A stretch of DNA of 5,982 nucleotides, taken from NCBI GenBank assembly GCA_017538005.1, contig JAFYJR010000065.1, positions 1-5,982 of the forward strand, in the 5' to 3' direction. Within the stretch, counting starts at the first letter, position 1, and every line of letters starts with the position of its first letter. The notes below the pieces were generated by a model that made no database searches, was not told where the DNA came from, and saw only the letters and a program-made list of their open reading frames with translations. Positions 5,832-5,982 of the stretch are shown here, piece by piece. A program made the translations under genes and the position numbers. The stretch comes from Clostridia bacterium. GTDB lineage: Bacteria > Bacillota > Clostridia > Oscillospirales > Acutalibacteraceae.

Positions 5832-5982
5832 ATGGGGAACATAAGAGAAGAAACTTTAAAAATCGAGGCGCTTACTCTTTCGCCTTACGCGCAGCATTGC
5901 GCTGAGACAAAGGGACGCTTTGAACCCGAGGAAGAGGATCCTATCCGCACCGCCTATCAGCGTGACCGCGACAGGATCATTC
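5832..5982 (+). CDS. dgt: dGTPase-like dNTP triphosphohydrolase, N-terminal fragment (cut by window end)
   Basis: The ATG directly follows the TAA of the U32 gene (0 nt gap), with AGGGAAG (5820-5826) 5 nt upstream. The 50 visible residues begin MGNIREETLKIEALTLSPYA and continue with a GRFEPEEEDPIRTAYQRDRDRII stretch. They match the conserved N-terminus of bacterial dGTPase-like proteins (LSPYA...S.GR...E...D.RT.FQRDRDRI.HS.AFRRL). The metal-binding HD motifs would lie beyond the window and cannot be checked. The family hydrolyses dNTPs to deoxynucleosides and triphosphate; specificity varies, so dGTP preference is not certain. Position after mltG and U32 in the operon fits a clostridial arrangement in which dgt often precedes dnaG and rpoD, but those genes are not visible here. 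Confidence 0.85.
   Translation, partial: MGNIREETLKIEALTLSPYAQHCAETKGRFEPEEEDPIRTAYQRDRDRII

Overview
The window looks like ordinary chromosomal DNA from a Firmicute of the class Clostridia, probably an uncultured gut-type member. The grounds are protein family types (a clostridial-style thymidylate kinase, a two-part GNAT protein, an MltG with a long cytoplasmic N-terminus, a U32 protein next to mltG, and a dgt-type hydrolase), strong purine-rich Shine-Dalgarno sites, and a tightly packed operon. Lineage is inferred from sequence impressions, not from a search. TAA, TAG and TGA all end genes here, so nothing suggests an altered genetic code. No mobile element, CRISPR array, tRNA or rRNA was seen, and all supported genes are on the + strand.

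Region 1 (1-896) holds the C-terminal, NnrD-type domain of the NAD(P)HX repair enzyme. Its N-terminal part is not in the window. Homologous sequence runs upstream past the only legal start (GTG at 99) to an in-frame TAG at 33-35, so the gene appears broken, truncated or affected by a sequence or assembly error at its 5' edge.

Region 2 (897-1066) is the only real intergenic gap. It has a strong rho-independent terminator (912-951) closing the nnr unit. It then has a near-consensus sigma-A promoter (TTGCAT, 17 nt, TATAAT with an extended -10 TG) and an A/T-rich leader carrying a 10-bp periodic ATTAT repeat.

Region 3 (1067-5982) is one apparent operon of six genes with gaps between -13 and +20 nt: tmk (dTMP kinase), a GNAT acetyltransferase, a DJ-1/PfpI protein, mltG (endolytic murein transglycosylase), a U32/TrhP-like tRNA hydroxylation protein, and the start of a dGTPase-like dNTP triphosphohydrolase, cut by the window end. 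The operon mixes DNA precursor supply (tmk, dgt), cell wall synthesis (mltG), tRNA wobble modification (U32) and two accessory enzymes. It combines two known neighbourhoods: mltG with tmk, as in Escherichia coli, and mltG with U32 genes, as in the Bacillus subtilis yrrL-yrrO cluster. I found no convincing undescribed system. The best leads are the broken nnr 5' end, the periodic leader repeat, and the absence of the trmR-type methyltransferase between mltG and the U32 gene.
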